Source: WHSO01 sp963732875 (lineage in GTDB: Bacteria; Pseudomonadota; Alphaproteobacteria; SMXQ01). Taken from it: a stretch of 64,000 bases of DNA. The position numbers and the translations under genes are program-made. The notes under the pieces were generated by a model that was not told the DNA's origin, searched no databases, and saw only the letters and a list, made by a program, of their open reading frames with translations. Positions 17,645 through 26,184 of the stretch are shown here, piece after piece. Where the stretch lies: the NCBI GenBank assembly GCA_963732875.1, contig CAVTBD010000002.1:1178001-1242000 (forward strand), given 5' to 3'. Numbering within the stretch: position 1 is the stretch's first letter; every line of letters starts with the position of its first letter.

Positions 17645-17731
17645 CCGGTTCACCGCGGCCCATCCTTGCGTTAAAATCGAATGCCCAAGAGGTAAAACCC
17701 CTCGACCGATCATCCGGTTCAGGAGGTTCGC

Positions 17732-18037
17732 ATGAGCGACGTCGTTACCGTTCCGCGCACGAAGCCCAAGCTCAAGACGGAACGGCCGCGCCTCTACAAG
17801 GTCATCCTGCTCAACGACGACTACACGCCGCGTGAGTTCGTCGTCGTGGTGCTCAAGGGCGTGTTCCGCATGAGCGAGGATCAGGCCCACCGTGTCATGA
17901 TGACGGCGCACCGGCGCGGCGCCTGCGTGGTCGCGGTCTATACCCAGGACGTCGCCGAGAGCAAGGCGACCGAGGCCACCGAGGCAGCCCGGCGCAAGAA
18001 CTACCCGCTCCTGTTCACCACCGAGCCCGAAGAGTAA
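17732..18037 (+). CDS. clpS: ATP-dependent Clp protease adaptor ClpS
   Basis: A 101-aa adaptor that delivers N-end-rule substrates to ClpAP. The core reads RLYKVILLNDDYTPREFVVV; the NDD acidic loop and adjacent hydrophobic pocket bind the N-terminal degron. It continues with MMTAHRRGACVVAVYTQDVA and ends with the expected AARRKNYPLLFTTEPEE-like tail. The ribosome-binding site is AGGAGG. clpA, often next to clpS, is not present here; the gene runs into tandem repeats and a convergent methyltransferase gene. Confidence 0.95.
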   Translation: MSDVVTVPRTKPKLKTERPRLYKVILLNDDYTPREFVVVVLKGVFRMSEDQAHRVMMTAHRRGACVVAVYTQDVAESKATEATEAARRKNYPLLFTTEPEE

Positions 18038-18040
18038 CCG

Positions 18041-18112
18041 GCGGCTGAACGCCGATCCCTTTTTTAGGCGCGGCTGAACGCCGGCCCCTTTTTTAGGCGC
18101 GGCTGAACGCCG
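18041..18112. repeat. 29-bp-period tandem repeat between clpS and the methyltransferase 3' end
   Basis: A 14-base core GCGGCTGAACGCCG occurs three times, at 18041-18054, 18070-18083 and 18099-18112, exactly 29 bases apart. Two copies are followed by a spacer ending CCCTTTTTTAGGC. The last copy is the real 3' end of the minus-strand methyltransferase gene (its TAA is at 18093-18095), so the units look like duplications of that gene's final codons and stop. The T6 tracts after weak GGCG/CGCC stems may also act as a terminator for clpS. Confidence 0.85.
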
Positions 18113-19381
18113 CGACGACTTCCAGATGCCGAGTCCAGACGAACTGGTCGACCGGCATGACGGGACCGATCTCGAAGCCGGCATCCACCAGCGTGCGTGC
18201 ATCGCGCGCGAAGCTCACCGGGTTGCACGACACCGCCACCACCGAGGCAATATCCGAAGCCGCGACCTCGCGCGCCTGAGCGGCGGCGCCGCCGCGCGGC
18301 GGGTCGAACACGCAGGCATCGAACCGGTCGAGTTCCGCCGCCATCACCGGGCGGCGCTCGAGGTCGCGCACCTGCCCCGTCACGCGGGCGCCCAGCCCGG
18401 CCGTCCGCGCCGCACCACCGAGGGCTGCGATCAGCTCTTCGGCGCCATCGAAGGCCGCCACCGTGCAGCCCTTCGCCGCGAGCGGAAAGGTGAAGGTGCC
18501 CGCTCCGGCATAGAGATCCGCCACCCGGGCGCCGTCGGCCACGCGCGCGGTCACGGCGGCGACCAGCGCGCGTTCACCCTCGGTCGAGGCCTGCAGGAAG
18601 GCAAGCGGCGGTAGGGGTACCGTCACACCACCGAACAGCGCGCGCACGGGGGCGAGCTCGGCGATGGTCTCCGGTGCCTCGAGCGCGGCGCGACGCCCCT
18701 TGGCGAGGCGCTGCCAGCCGATCCGGGCGATCCCAGCCTCCCCGGCGAAGCGTGCGAGACGCTCGCGCAGGCCACGGTCGAGCGCTCCCGGCAGGCGGAT
18801 CACCACGTCGAGCGCGCCATCCACCTCCTGGGCCTCGGCTTCGCCGCGCGCGGAGGGCGCCAGCTCTCGGCCGAAGAACTCCCGCAACGATCCGGTCAGC
18901 GTAAACAGGCGCGGCACCAACGCCGGACATTCGGCCATATCGACGATGCGGTGGCTGCCCTGCGCCTGAAAACCGATGACGGCACGGTCCCGGGCGCGCG
19001 CCGCGAACAGCCGCGCCCGGCGGCGGCTCGCCCCCGGGACGCGATGCAGCGGCCCGACATTGGCGGCAACCCCGGCGCGCGAGAGAGCGTCCGCGACCAT
19101 GCCCCGCTTCCAGTCCTCGTAGACATGGGCGCCCATGTGCTGGGCCGCGCAGCCGCCGCAGTCGAGGAAGTGGCGGCAGACCGCCGATACCCGCCCGGCT
19201 GCCGGCTCCAGCACGTCGACCAGGCGCGCCCGCCGGCCGCCGCCCACCGTGCCTTCGATTGCGGCACGCACGCGCTCACCCGGCAATGCGCCGGCGACGA
19301 ACACGGGTGAGCCGTCGGCCGCGCGGCCGATGCCGTCGCCCTGGCCGCCGAGCGCGTCGATGGCAAGCTCGATCGGGTCGC

Positions 19382-19385
<4 letters not shown>
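18093..19385 (-). CDS. class I SAM-dependent RNA (uracil-C5) methyltransferase, TrmA/RlmC/RlmD family
   Basis: A 430-aa protein with an N-terminal TRAM/OB-type domain followed by an iron-sulfur motif, CRHFLDCGGCAAQH, whose fourth cysteine is probably in MAECPAL. The C-terminal Rossmann methyltransferase domain shows VADLYAGAGTFTFPLA (SAM binding), FDPPRGGA, and AVSCNPVSFARD with the catalytic cysteine of uracil-5-methyltransferases. Target is 23S rRNA or tRNA; which uracil cannot be decided. The GTG start at 19385 overlaps the tlyA stop (GTGA), indicating coupling. In-frame upstream sequence is an out-of-frame shadow of tlyA. Confidence 0.91.
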
Positions 19386-20155
<770 letters not shown>

Positions 20156-20183
20156 GTCCAATACGGTGGAAAGAGCCGACGCG

Positions 20184-21098
20184 TCACTTGCCGCGCTCGA
20201 CCACGAACCGCGCCATGTCGCGCAGGAGCGCGGCACGCGCCCCGAATACCTCGAGATGGGCGGCGGCCTGGTCGGCCAGCACGCGTGCCTGCTCGCGCGC
20301 CTTGGCGACGCCGAGCGCGGACACGAACGTCGCCTTGCCACGCTCCGCGTCCTTGTGGGCGGCCTTGCCCATGGCGGCTGAATCGCCCTCGGCGTCGAGC
20401 AGGTCGTCGGCCATCTGGTAGGCGAGACCGAGGTCATGAGCATAGGCGGCAAGCGCCCGGCGTTCGCCCTCCCCCGCGCGGCCCAGCACGGCACCGGCAT
20501 CGAGGGCATAGGCGATCAACGCCCCGGTCTTGAGGCGCTCGAGCCGGGCGATGGCGCCCGCGTCGAGGGACTGGTTCTCGGCGGCAAGGTCGATCACCTG
20601 ACCGCCCACCATGCCGCGCGCGCCTGCGGCACGGGCAAGGCCCGCGACCAGCTCGGCGCGCACCGCCGCATCGGGATGGGTGGCGGCATCGGCCAGGATC
20701 TCGAAAGCGAGCGGCATCAGCGCGTCGCCCGCCAGCACCGCGGTCGCCTCGCCGAACTTCACGTGACAGGCGGGCTTGCCGCGCCGCATGTCGTCGTCGT
20801 CCATGCACGGCAGGTCGTCGTGGATCAGGGAATAGCTGTGGATCAGCTCGACCGCCGCGCCCACCCGGACGGCGATGCCTTCCGGCACGCCGAACATGGC
20901 TGCGCTCGCAACGACCAGGAACGGCCGGATACGCTTGCCGGGGCCGAGCGTGGCGTAGCGCATGGCCTCGAACAGCACGCCTTCGGGGCCGGATTGGGGT
21001 TCCGGCAGCAGCTCGGACAGCGCCGCTTCCACGACTGCGGCAACGCGGGACAGCTCTGCGGCGAGCGTCGGTTTCGTCATGGCGGTCTGCTCGGCCAT
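20184..21098 (-). CDS. ispA: farnesyl/geranyl diphosphate synthase (polyprenyl synthetase)
   Basis: A 304-aa all-helical prenyltransferase. The first aspartate-rich motif is LIHDDLPCMDDDDMRRGKPA (DDx4D type, as in bacterial FPP synthases) and the second is YQMADDLLDAEGD. Other motifs are GPGKRIRPFLVVAS and GGQVIDLAAE. It makes C15 (or C10) diphosphate for quinones, undecaprenol and hopanoids. ATG 21098 was chosen; a second ATG at 21080 is possible. It lies 11 bp after xseB in the same operon. Confidence 0.94.
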   Translation of the reverse strand: MAEQTAMTKPTLAAELSRVAAVVEAALSELLPEPQSGPEGVLFEAMRYATLGPGKRIRPFLVVASAAMFGVPEGIAVRVGAAVELIHSYSLIHDDLPCMDDDDMRRGKPACHVKFGEATAVLAGDALMPLAFEILADAATHPDAAVRAELVAGLARAAGARGMVGGQVIDLAAENQSLDAGAIARLERLKTGALIAYALDAGAVLGRAGEGERRALAAYAHDLGLAYQMADDLLDAEGDSAAMGKAAHKDAERGKATFVSALGVAKAREQARVLADQAAAHLEVFGARAALLRDMARFVVERGK

Positions 21099-21109
21099 CG
21101 CTGACGGCC

Positions 21110-21376
21110 TCAGCCGATGTCGGCGGGCTCGACCCCTTCCGGGCCGGCGGGGCCGAGCGAGATTTTCTCGACCTTGGCCTTGGCCTCGGCGAGCTTCTTC
21201 TCGCAATGGGCCTTGAGCCGGGCGCCGCGCTCATAGGCCGCGATCGCCTGGTCGAGCTTGACGCGGCCATCCTCGAGCTCGCGCACGATGGTCTCGAGCT
21301 CGCCCAGCGCGTCTTCGAAGCTCATGGCCGCGATGTCCTTGTCGGTCCTGCCCTCGCCCTTCTCGGCCCTGGCCAT
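21110..21376 (-). CDS. xseB: exodeoxyribonuclease VII small subunit
   Basis: An 88-aa helical protein matching XseB: SFEDALGELETIVRELEDGR, then KLDQAIAAYERGARLKAHCE and KKLAEAKAKVEKI. It binds XseA to form the single-strand exonuclease VII. ATG 21376 is preferred over an in-frame GTG at 21403 because a GGAAG element precedes it at suitable distance and the size then fits the family (about 80 aa). It precedes ispA, the common alphaproteobacterial order. xseA is not in the window. Confidence 0.94.
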   Translation of the reverse strand: MARAEKGEGRTDKDIAAMSFEDALGELETIVRELEDGRVKLDQAIAAYERGARLKAHCEKKLAEAKAKVEKISLGPAGPEGVEPADIG

Positions 21377-21470
21377 GGCGCCCCACTTCCTTTCGTCCGG
21401 CACTGTCGTAAAAACCGGGCCAGTTTAGGAAACGTGCCCGGGAAGGGCAAGACACGGCACCGTGACTTCT

Positions 21471-22397
21471 TTACGGGGCGAGCAGCGCCTCGACATGGGC
21501 GCGCGCCGAGGCCGCCAGCGCGTCGAGGTCATAGCCGCCCTCCAGCATGGAGACCAGGCGCCCGTCGCAATGGCGCTCCGCGAGATGCCGGATCTCGGTC
21601 GTAAGCCAGCCATAGTCCGCCACCTCGAGCTGCATCATCGAGAGCGGATCCTTGCGGTGCCCGTCGAAACCGGCCGACACCAGGATCAGGTCGGGGCCGA
21701 ACTCGGCCAGTTCCGGCAGGATGAGATCGCGCCACGCGGCACGAAAGGCGTCGCTCGTGGTCATGGGCGGCAGCGGCGCGTTGATGATGGTGCACGGGCC
21801 GTCCTCGGAATGGGTGCCGCTGCCGGGATAATTGGGATATTCGTGGCTGGAACCGTAGAAGGTGTCGTCGGCCTCGCGCAGGATGTCCTGGGTGCCGTTG
21901 CCGTGATGAACGTCGAAGTCGAGCACGGCGACGCGCGCGATCTTGTGGACCGCGCGCGCGTATATAGCCGCGACCGCGATGTTGTTGAACAGGCAAAAGC
22001 CCATCGACTGGTTGTGGGTGGCATGGTGACCGGGCGGGCGCACCGCGCAGAAGGCGTTGACCGCCGTGCCGGCGACCACGGCGTCGACCGCCGCGATCCC
22101 GGCCCCCGCCGCCCGCAGGGCCGCCGCGCGTGAGCCCGGCGACACGATGGTCTCATGATCGAGATAGGCGTAGCCCGCAGCAGGGATGGTCAGCAGGACC
22201 TCCTCCACCATGTTCGGCTTATGGACGCGCAGGAGATCGGACTCGTTCGCCTCGGGGGCTACCTCGAAACCGAGGCCGGCATTTTCAATCCCTTGCAGTG
22301 CCGCCATCACGGCCTTGAGTCGCGCCGGGCTCTCCGGGTGGCCGGGACCGGGATCGTGGGCGATGCAGTCGGGATGGCTGAAAACGAGGGTACGCAA
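21471..22397 (-). CDS. histone deacetylase family protein (AcuC/acetylpolyamine amidohydrolase-like)
   Basis: A 308-aa zinc-dependent deacetylase fold. Motifs: HPESPARLKAVMAAL, RPPGHHATHNQSMGFCLFNN (the active-site His-His pair), and VAVLDFDVHHGNGTQDI (zinc Asp and His). The second zinc Asp is probably in LVSAGFDGHRKDP. Such bacterial members deacetylate small molecules or proteins. The start is taken as TTG 22397 because AAGGAG lies five bases upstream and no ATG fits the fold start. It heads the xseB-ispA-tlyA-methyltransferase run, 94 bp before xseB. Confidence 0.9.
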   Translation of the reverse strand: MRTLVFSHPDCIAHDPGPGHPESPARLKAVMAALQGIENAGLGFEVAPEANESDLLRVHKPNMVEEVLLTIPAAGYAYLDHETIVSPGSRAAALRAAGAGIAAVDAVVAGTAVNAFCAVRPPGHHATHNQSMGFCLFNNIAVAAIYARAVHKIARVAVLDFDVHHGNGTQDILREADDTFYGSSHEYPNYPGSGTHSEDGPCTIINAPLPPMTTSDAFRAAWRDLILPELAEFGPDLILVSAGFDGHRKDPLSMMQLEVADYGWLTTEIRHLAERHCDGRLVSMLEGGYDLDALAASARAHVEALLAP

Positions 22398-22700
22398 CGG
22401 GGCTCCTTGATGCGGGCGTGACGAGGGGCGCCGCCGGATTGAACGGGATAAACGCGGGACGGGCAAGCGGCCCGGCGGATTCCGGGCCTGAGTAGCTTGT
22501 TATGTCAATTGACTTCCCGGGCAATGTCCCCCACAAAAGTCCGAAAGGCGCACGGACTACGCAGTCCGGCGCGAGTCGGTGCGGCCCAGCCGCACGGCAG
22601 GGACGCGGATCTACGTCGCCTCCGTGGGGGCGCGAGGGAGCAGGTCTGGTGTTCAATCTTCGTGCAATCACGCCCGCCGCGTTCGCGGTCGAGTGACACC
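22398..22700. other. 303-bp divergent intergenic region without a gene
   Basis: It lies between the divergent deacetylase (-) and alpha/beta hydrolase (+) genes and should hold both promoters. I see the AAGGAG of the deacetylase gene at its left edge and an AT-richer patch (GTTATGTCAATTGACTT) near 22500, which contains the palindrome CAATTG. No convincing reading frame, RNA gene or riboswitch was recognised. A frame runs from 22497 into the hydrolase, but its first 68 residues have no family features. Confidence 0.5.
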
Positions 22701-23489
22701 ATGCCGCTGAGCCGCGCCAACGGGGTCGATATCTGGTACGAGGTCTCGGGCGAGGGTCCGGCCCTGGTGCTGATCCACGCCAATACCTTCGACCACGACC
22801 TGTGGCTCTATCAGGCGGCGCATTTCTCGACCTGGTTCACGGTCGTCACGGTCGATATCCGCGGCTACGGCCGGTCGGTGAAGCGCGACGCGCCATTCAC
22901 CGAGCAGGACATGGGCGAGGACGTGCTCGGCGTCATGGACGACCTCGGTATCGAGCGCGCGATCCTCGGCGGCTGCTCGGTGGGTTCCGGCATCGCCATC
23001 CACCTCGGCCTCGACCATCCCGACCGCTTCTCCGCCCTGGTCCTGGTGGGTGGCAACGCGGGCGTATCGGATCACTACAAGGAGCGCGTGGCGGCCTATC
23101 GCCGCGACCTTCCCGCCTATCACCTCAGGCACATGCGCTCGACCGTGGCGAAGGATTTCGCCGCGACCCCGCTCGCCGACTACCTGTTCAACATCTGGGT
23201 GGAGCGCCAGCCGCGCCTCGATGGCGCCGCCATCGCGCGGGTGTTCGAGGCGGGCAACGGCTATGATTCGACGCCGCGCCTCGGCGAGATGAAGATGCCG
23301 GTGCTGGTCGTCAACGGCGAATACGACAACTCCCTGCCGGGCGGACGGCGCACCGCCGAGGGCGTGCCGTCCGGCACCCACGTGGTCCTGCCCGGCGCCG
23401 GGCACGCCTGCTGCCTTGACGATCCCGCCGCGTTCGACCGGGCGGTGATCGATTTCCTCAGGACGAAAAAGCTGATGCCGGCGCTGTGA
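22701..23489 (+). CDS. alpha/beta-fold hydrolase
   Basis: A 262-aa hydrolase. The oxyanion region is LVLIHANTFDHDLW, the nucleophile elbow GGCSVGSGIA (Ser in GCSVG), the probable acid Asp in VVNGEYDNS, and the catalytic His in GAGHACCLDDP. Helix VTVDIRGYGRSVKRD matches the 3-oxoadipate enol-lactonase/haloperoxidase-like group. The substrate is unknown; given the surrounding catabolic genes, an ester or lactone of an aromatic pathway is plausible but unproven. ATG 22701 is used because the fold begins at once. A strong hairpin overlaps its stop codon. Confidence 0.88.
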   Translation: MPLSRANGVDIWYEVSGEGPALVLIHANTFDHDLWLYQAAHFSTWFTVVTVDIRGYGRSVKRDAPFTEQDMGEDVLGVMDDLGIERAILGGCSVGSGIAIHLGLDHPDRFSALVLVGGNAGVSDHYKERVAAYRRDLPAYHLRHMRSTVAKDFAATPLADYLFNIWVERQPRLDGAAIARVFEAGNGYDSTPRLGEMKMPVLVVNGEYDNSLPGGRRTAEGVPSGTHVVLPGAGHACCLDDPAAFDRAVIDFLRTKKLMPAL

Positions 23490-23501
23490 GGCGCCGGCAT
23501 C
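23464..23501 (-). terminator. terminator for the minus-strand cupin gene, overlapping the hydrolase stop
   Basis: GATGCCGGCGC, loop TGTGAG, GCGCCGGCATC at 23474-23501 is a perfect 11-bp stem. Read on the minus strand it is followed by AGCTTTTTCG, which fits an intrinsic terminator for the cupin gene at 23527-24051. On the plus strand no T-run follows. Confidence 0.6.
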
Positions 23502-23526
23502 GCGGGACGTCGGGAACGATCGAGAC

Positions 23527-24051
23527 TTATTCGAAGTACGCGCCGTTCTTGTAGACGGTCTTGACCTGCTTGTTGTCGGGGTGATGGCCTGGCATCGGCC
23601 CGCCGTTGACGTTGAGGCGGTCCGGCATGGCCTCGTTCTTCGCCTCTTCGGTGTGGCAGCCGACGCGTAGCAGCACCAGGGGCTCGTCCGACGTGGCGTG
23701 GAAGCGGTAATAGCAGCCCTTGGGCAACATCACGCCCTCATGGGTGCCCACGTCATGGATCTGCTCGTCCTTGCCGTAGTAGAAGCGGGCCGAGCCCTGC
23801 ATCACCACGAACATGTGGTCTTCCTTGGTGTGCATGTGCAGGCCGTTCTCGCCGCCCGAGGCATAAACCTTGAGTACCGTCCACATGTTGTCGGTCTTGC
23901 AGACCGGCGTGTTGGTGCGGCCCTGCTCCAGCATCTGGGCCTTCAGGTGGAAGAACACCGGCTTTTCGGGCGTGGCCGCGATATCCGAGCGCGCATCGCC
24001 GCGCTTGAACTGGCCGAAATTTTCCGACGTCAAAACCTCGTTGACCGACAT
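23527..24051 (-). CDS. cupin domain protein, 174 aa
   Basis: A single-domain cupin. The metal-binding core reads ASGGENGLHMHTKEDHMFVV (G(X)5HxH(X)3-4E-type motif) and later THEGVMLPKGCYYRFHATSD supplies the last histidine motif. It is most like small uncharacterised cupins found near TTT binding proteins and amidohydrolases, such as 37102-37602 in this window. It could be a dioxygenase, isomerase or sugar/ligand-binding protein. RBS GAGGAG precedes ATG 24051, and a dyad overlaps its probable promoter. Confidence 0.82.
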   Translation of the reverse strand: MSVNEVLTSENFGQFKRGDARSDIAATPEKPVFFHLKAQMLEQGRTNTPVCKTDNMWTVLKVYASGGENGLHMHTKEDHMFVVMQGSARFYYGKDEQIHDVGTHEGVMLPKGCYYRFHATSDEPLVLLRVGCHTEEAKNEAMPDRLNVNGGPMPGHHPDNKQVKTVYKNGAYFE

Positions 24052-24081
24052 CTCCGTCTCCTCATCGCGTGTTGTAAGGGT

Positions 24082-24106
24082 CGCGTGGCGGGCACTATAC
24101 CACGCG
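24082..24106 (-). promoter_or_regulatory. dyad overlapping a possible -10 box upstream of the cupin gene
   Basis: CGCGTGG at 24082-24088 and CCACGCG at 24100-24106 form a 7-bp inverted repeat. Between them, on the minus strand, is TATAGT (complement of 24094-24099), a good -10 element. The arrangement suggests a repressor operator over the promoter of the cupin gene, with a leader of about 40 bases. Confidence 0.35.
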
Positions 24107-24149
24107 CCCGGCGACGGCGAAAATCGGTCATTGTGACAACAATTCGCAG

Positions 24150-25115
24150 CTAGTCCGCGGCTTCCAGCAGCTCGAACACCCGCTCCAGCCCGACCGGCGA
24201 ACCTTCCGCGGCCATCAGGTGCTCGAACACCTCGGCGATGTCGTGGCGGCCGATGCCGGCCGCGACCGCCTCCCGGTAAGCCCCGGTCATGGCGTCCATG
24301 AGCGGATAGGCGCCGCCGAGGTCATGGGCGAGACGCGCAAGGCGCTCCATCTGGCGCAGCCGGCTCGCCATGCCGCGCTGGCGCCCGGCGCCCTCGTCCG
24401 CGTCGCGGCCTTCCTTCTCCTGGCCGAAGCTGCCGTAATCGCGCTCCAGCATCAGGGCGCCGCGGCTCTCGAGCATGGCCGAGGTCGCGTTCGATCCCGC
24501 GATCGCCTCGAACACCGCCTTGCGGTCGAGCCCGGCGCGGGTGGCGAGCTCGAACGCTTCGGCCGCCGCCAGGGTATGGGCGCACACGAGGTAGAGCGCC
24601 ACGAACTTGGCGATGCGCCCGGCGCCGAACGGGCCCAGCCACGTGACCTTGCCGGTGATGTCGCGCAGGACCGGGGCGAAGCGGTCGAAGGCCGCGCGCT
24701 CGCCGCCGATGAAGATGGCGGCGGTGCGGTCCGCCATGTAGTGAGGATTGCCGCTGACGGTACCGTCGAGCAGCACCATGCCGGCGGCCTCCATGGCGGC
24801 CTTGGCCGCGAGCTTGGCCTTGAGCGGCACGGTCGAGAGCTCGAACGCGACCAGCCCCTTGCGGCCCGAGGCGACGATGCCGTCGGGCCCCTGATAGACG
24901 TCCGCCACGGCGTCCGCCGTGGGCAGGCTGGTGATCACCACGTCGGACCGTGAGGCGACGTCGCGCGCCGACGTGGCGGCGATGCCGCCGGCCTCGGTGA
25001 ACCTGGGCGACCCGGAGCGGCGGAAGCCGACGACGCGATGGCCGCGCGCGAGCAGATTCGCGGCCATGGCGAAGCCGAGGTTGCCGAGGCCGACCGTGCC
25101 GATGGTGACGGTCAT
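24150..25115 (-). CDS. NAD(P)-dependent beta-hydroxyacid dehydrogenase (3-hydroxyisobutyrate dehydrogenase family)
   Basis: A 321-aa protein with the N-terminal Rossmann motif GTVGLGNLGFAMAANLLARG. The substrate-binding motif VLLDGTVSGNPHYMADRTAA corresponds to the family DAPVSGG segment. The catalytic lysine is likely in GAGRIAKFVALYLV. It oxidises a beta-hydroxyacid to the semialdehyde or reduces it in reverse. An acidic-basic insert (SFGQEKEGRDADEGAGRQRG) lies in the C-terminal helical domain. It is downstream of the CoA-dependent gene set at 25165-29608 on the same strand. Confidence 0.88.
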   Translation of the reverse strand: MTVTIGTVGLGNLGFAMAANLLARGHRVVGFRRSGSPRFTEAGGIAATSARDVASRSDVVITSLPTADAVADVYQGPDGIVASGRKGLVAFELSTVPLKAKLAAKAAMEAAGMVLLDGTVSGNPHYMADRTAAIFIGGERAAFDRFAPVLRDITGKVTWLGPFGAGRIAKFVALYLVCAHTLAAAEAFELATRAGLDRKAVFEAIAGSNATSAMLESRGALMLERDYGSFGQEKEGRDADEGAGRQRGMASRLRQMERLARLAHDLGGAYPLMDAMTGAYREAVAAGIGRHDIAEVFEHLMAAEGSPVGLERVFELLEAAD

Positions 25116-25135
25116 GGTGACGCGGGCGGGAAGCA

Positions 25136-25157
25136 GGGGCGCGGACGGCCGCGCCCC
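25136..25157 (-). terminator. GC-rich hairpin just after the hydratase gene
   Basis: GGGGCGCGG, loop ACGG, CCGCGCCCC: a perfect 9-bp stem 7 bases after the stop of the gene at 25165-26061. There is no U-run, so it may be a weak or Rho-assisted terminator or an mRNA stabiliser. Confidence 0.4.
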
Positions 25158-25164
25158 GCCGCCG

Positions 25165-26061
25165 CTAGAGATCCTTGGCGCGGTCGAAGTGGCCGAGGCC
25201 GGGACGGTAGGTCTTGTCGTCCAGGAACTGCTTCATGCCCTTCTCGCGCGAGCGCTCCTTGTCGTTGTACTTGAGCGCGTCGGACTTGGCGTTGAGGTAG
25301 TCGGCCGCCTGGTCGACGCTCATGTAGCGCACCGCGCGCACGCCTTCTTTGGTGTAGCGCAGCGCCGCCGGGCTCTTCTGCTGCAGGAGTTTGGCGAGCT
25401 TGACGGTCTCGGCGCGGAGCTTGGCCTTCGGCACCGACTTGGTGACGAAGCGCATGGCCGAGGCCTGCTTGCCGTTGAAGGTCTCGCCGGTGCAGGCGTA
25501 GTACATGGCGTCGCGCATCGACATCATCTCGACCACGTTCCAGCTGACGATGCCGCCCGGCAGGATGCCCCAGTTGATCTCCGACAGGCCGAAGATGGCG
25601 TCGTCGGCCGCAACGGCGAAGTCGCAGGCCGACACCTGGGTAAAGGCGCCGCCGAAGCAGTAGCCGTTGACCATGGCGATGGTCGGCTTGGGGAAGGACG
25701 CGAGCTTGGTCCAGCGCCACGCGTGGGAGGCATGCTTGGCCTTGTGCCGCTTGGCGACGTCGTCGGTGGTGCCGCGGAAGTAGAGCCGGATGTCCTGGCC
25801 CGCCGAGAACGCCTTGCCCGCGCCGGTGATGATGACGACGTCGACCTCGGGGTCGATGGCGAGCTCGTCGAGCGCCTGGTTCATGTCGAGATGCAGCTGC
25901 GGGCTCATCGCATTGCGCTTCTCGGGCCGGTTGAAGATGCACCAGGCGATGCCGTCCTCCTTCTCGATGATCACGGTCTCAAGGTTGCGGACGGTCTTCT
26001 TGCTCTTGCTGGTCTTGCTCTTGCTGGTCTTGGCGGCGGATTTGGCCTTGGTCTTCGCCAT
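25165..26061 (-). CDS. enoyl-CoA hydratase/lyase of the p-hydroxycinnamoyl-CoA hydratase/lyase (HCHL) type
   Basis: A 298-aa crotonase-fold enzyme closely resembling feruloyl-CoA hydratase/lyases: EDGIAWCIFNRPEKRNAMSP, GLSEINWGILPGG, and REKGMKQFLDDKTYRPGLG. Compared with the Pseudomonas HCHL (recalled sequence), the catalytic Glu143 is kept (E161) and Tyr75 is kept (Y94), but Met70 is Gln89, Ser123 is Thr141, and Tyr239 is Asn257. It has an unusual lysine-rich tail at residues 2-22 encoded partly by a 15-bp tandem repeat. ATG 26061 was chosen. Neighbours suggest hydroxycinnamate or related acyl-CoA side-chain cleavage. Confidence 0.87.
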   Translation of the reverse strand: MAKTKAKSAAKTSKSKTSKSKKTVRNLETVIIEKEDGIAWCIFNRPEKRNAMSPQLHLDMNQALDELAIDPEVDVVIITGAGKAFSAGQDIRLYFRGTTDDVAKRHKAKHASHAWRWTKLASFPKPTIAMVNGYCFGGAFTQVSACDFAVAADDAIFGLSEINWGILPGGIVSWNVVEMMSMRDAMYYACTGETFNGKQASAMRFVTKSVPKAKLRAETVKLAKLLQQKSPAALRYTKEGVRAVRYMSVDQAADYLNAKSDALKYNDKERSREKGMKQFLDDKTYRPGLGHFDRAKDL

Positions 26062-26184
26062 GGCTGGGCACTCCCCTGTCTCTGTGTTGTGTGTAACGAA
26101 GGCTCGTTCGATTGGCCCGCAGCGTAGCAACCGGCTCGGGGGCTGCGCAAGCGGCCCCGGGCCTTGCCGGCCGCGGGTTTCGGG

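Noticed and set aside
18041..18112. CRISPR array
   Set aside because: Only three units, with a 29-bp period and nearly identical spacers; no cas genes in the window.
22398..22700. Riboswitch or small RNA upstream of the alpha/beta hydrolase
   Set aside because: No conserved riboswitch core or T-loop-like motif could be recognised, and dyads are weak compared with the 35.9-36.2 kb region.
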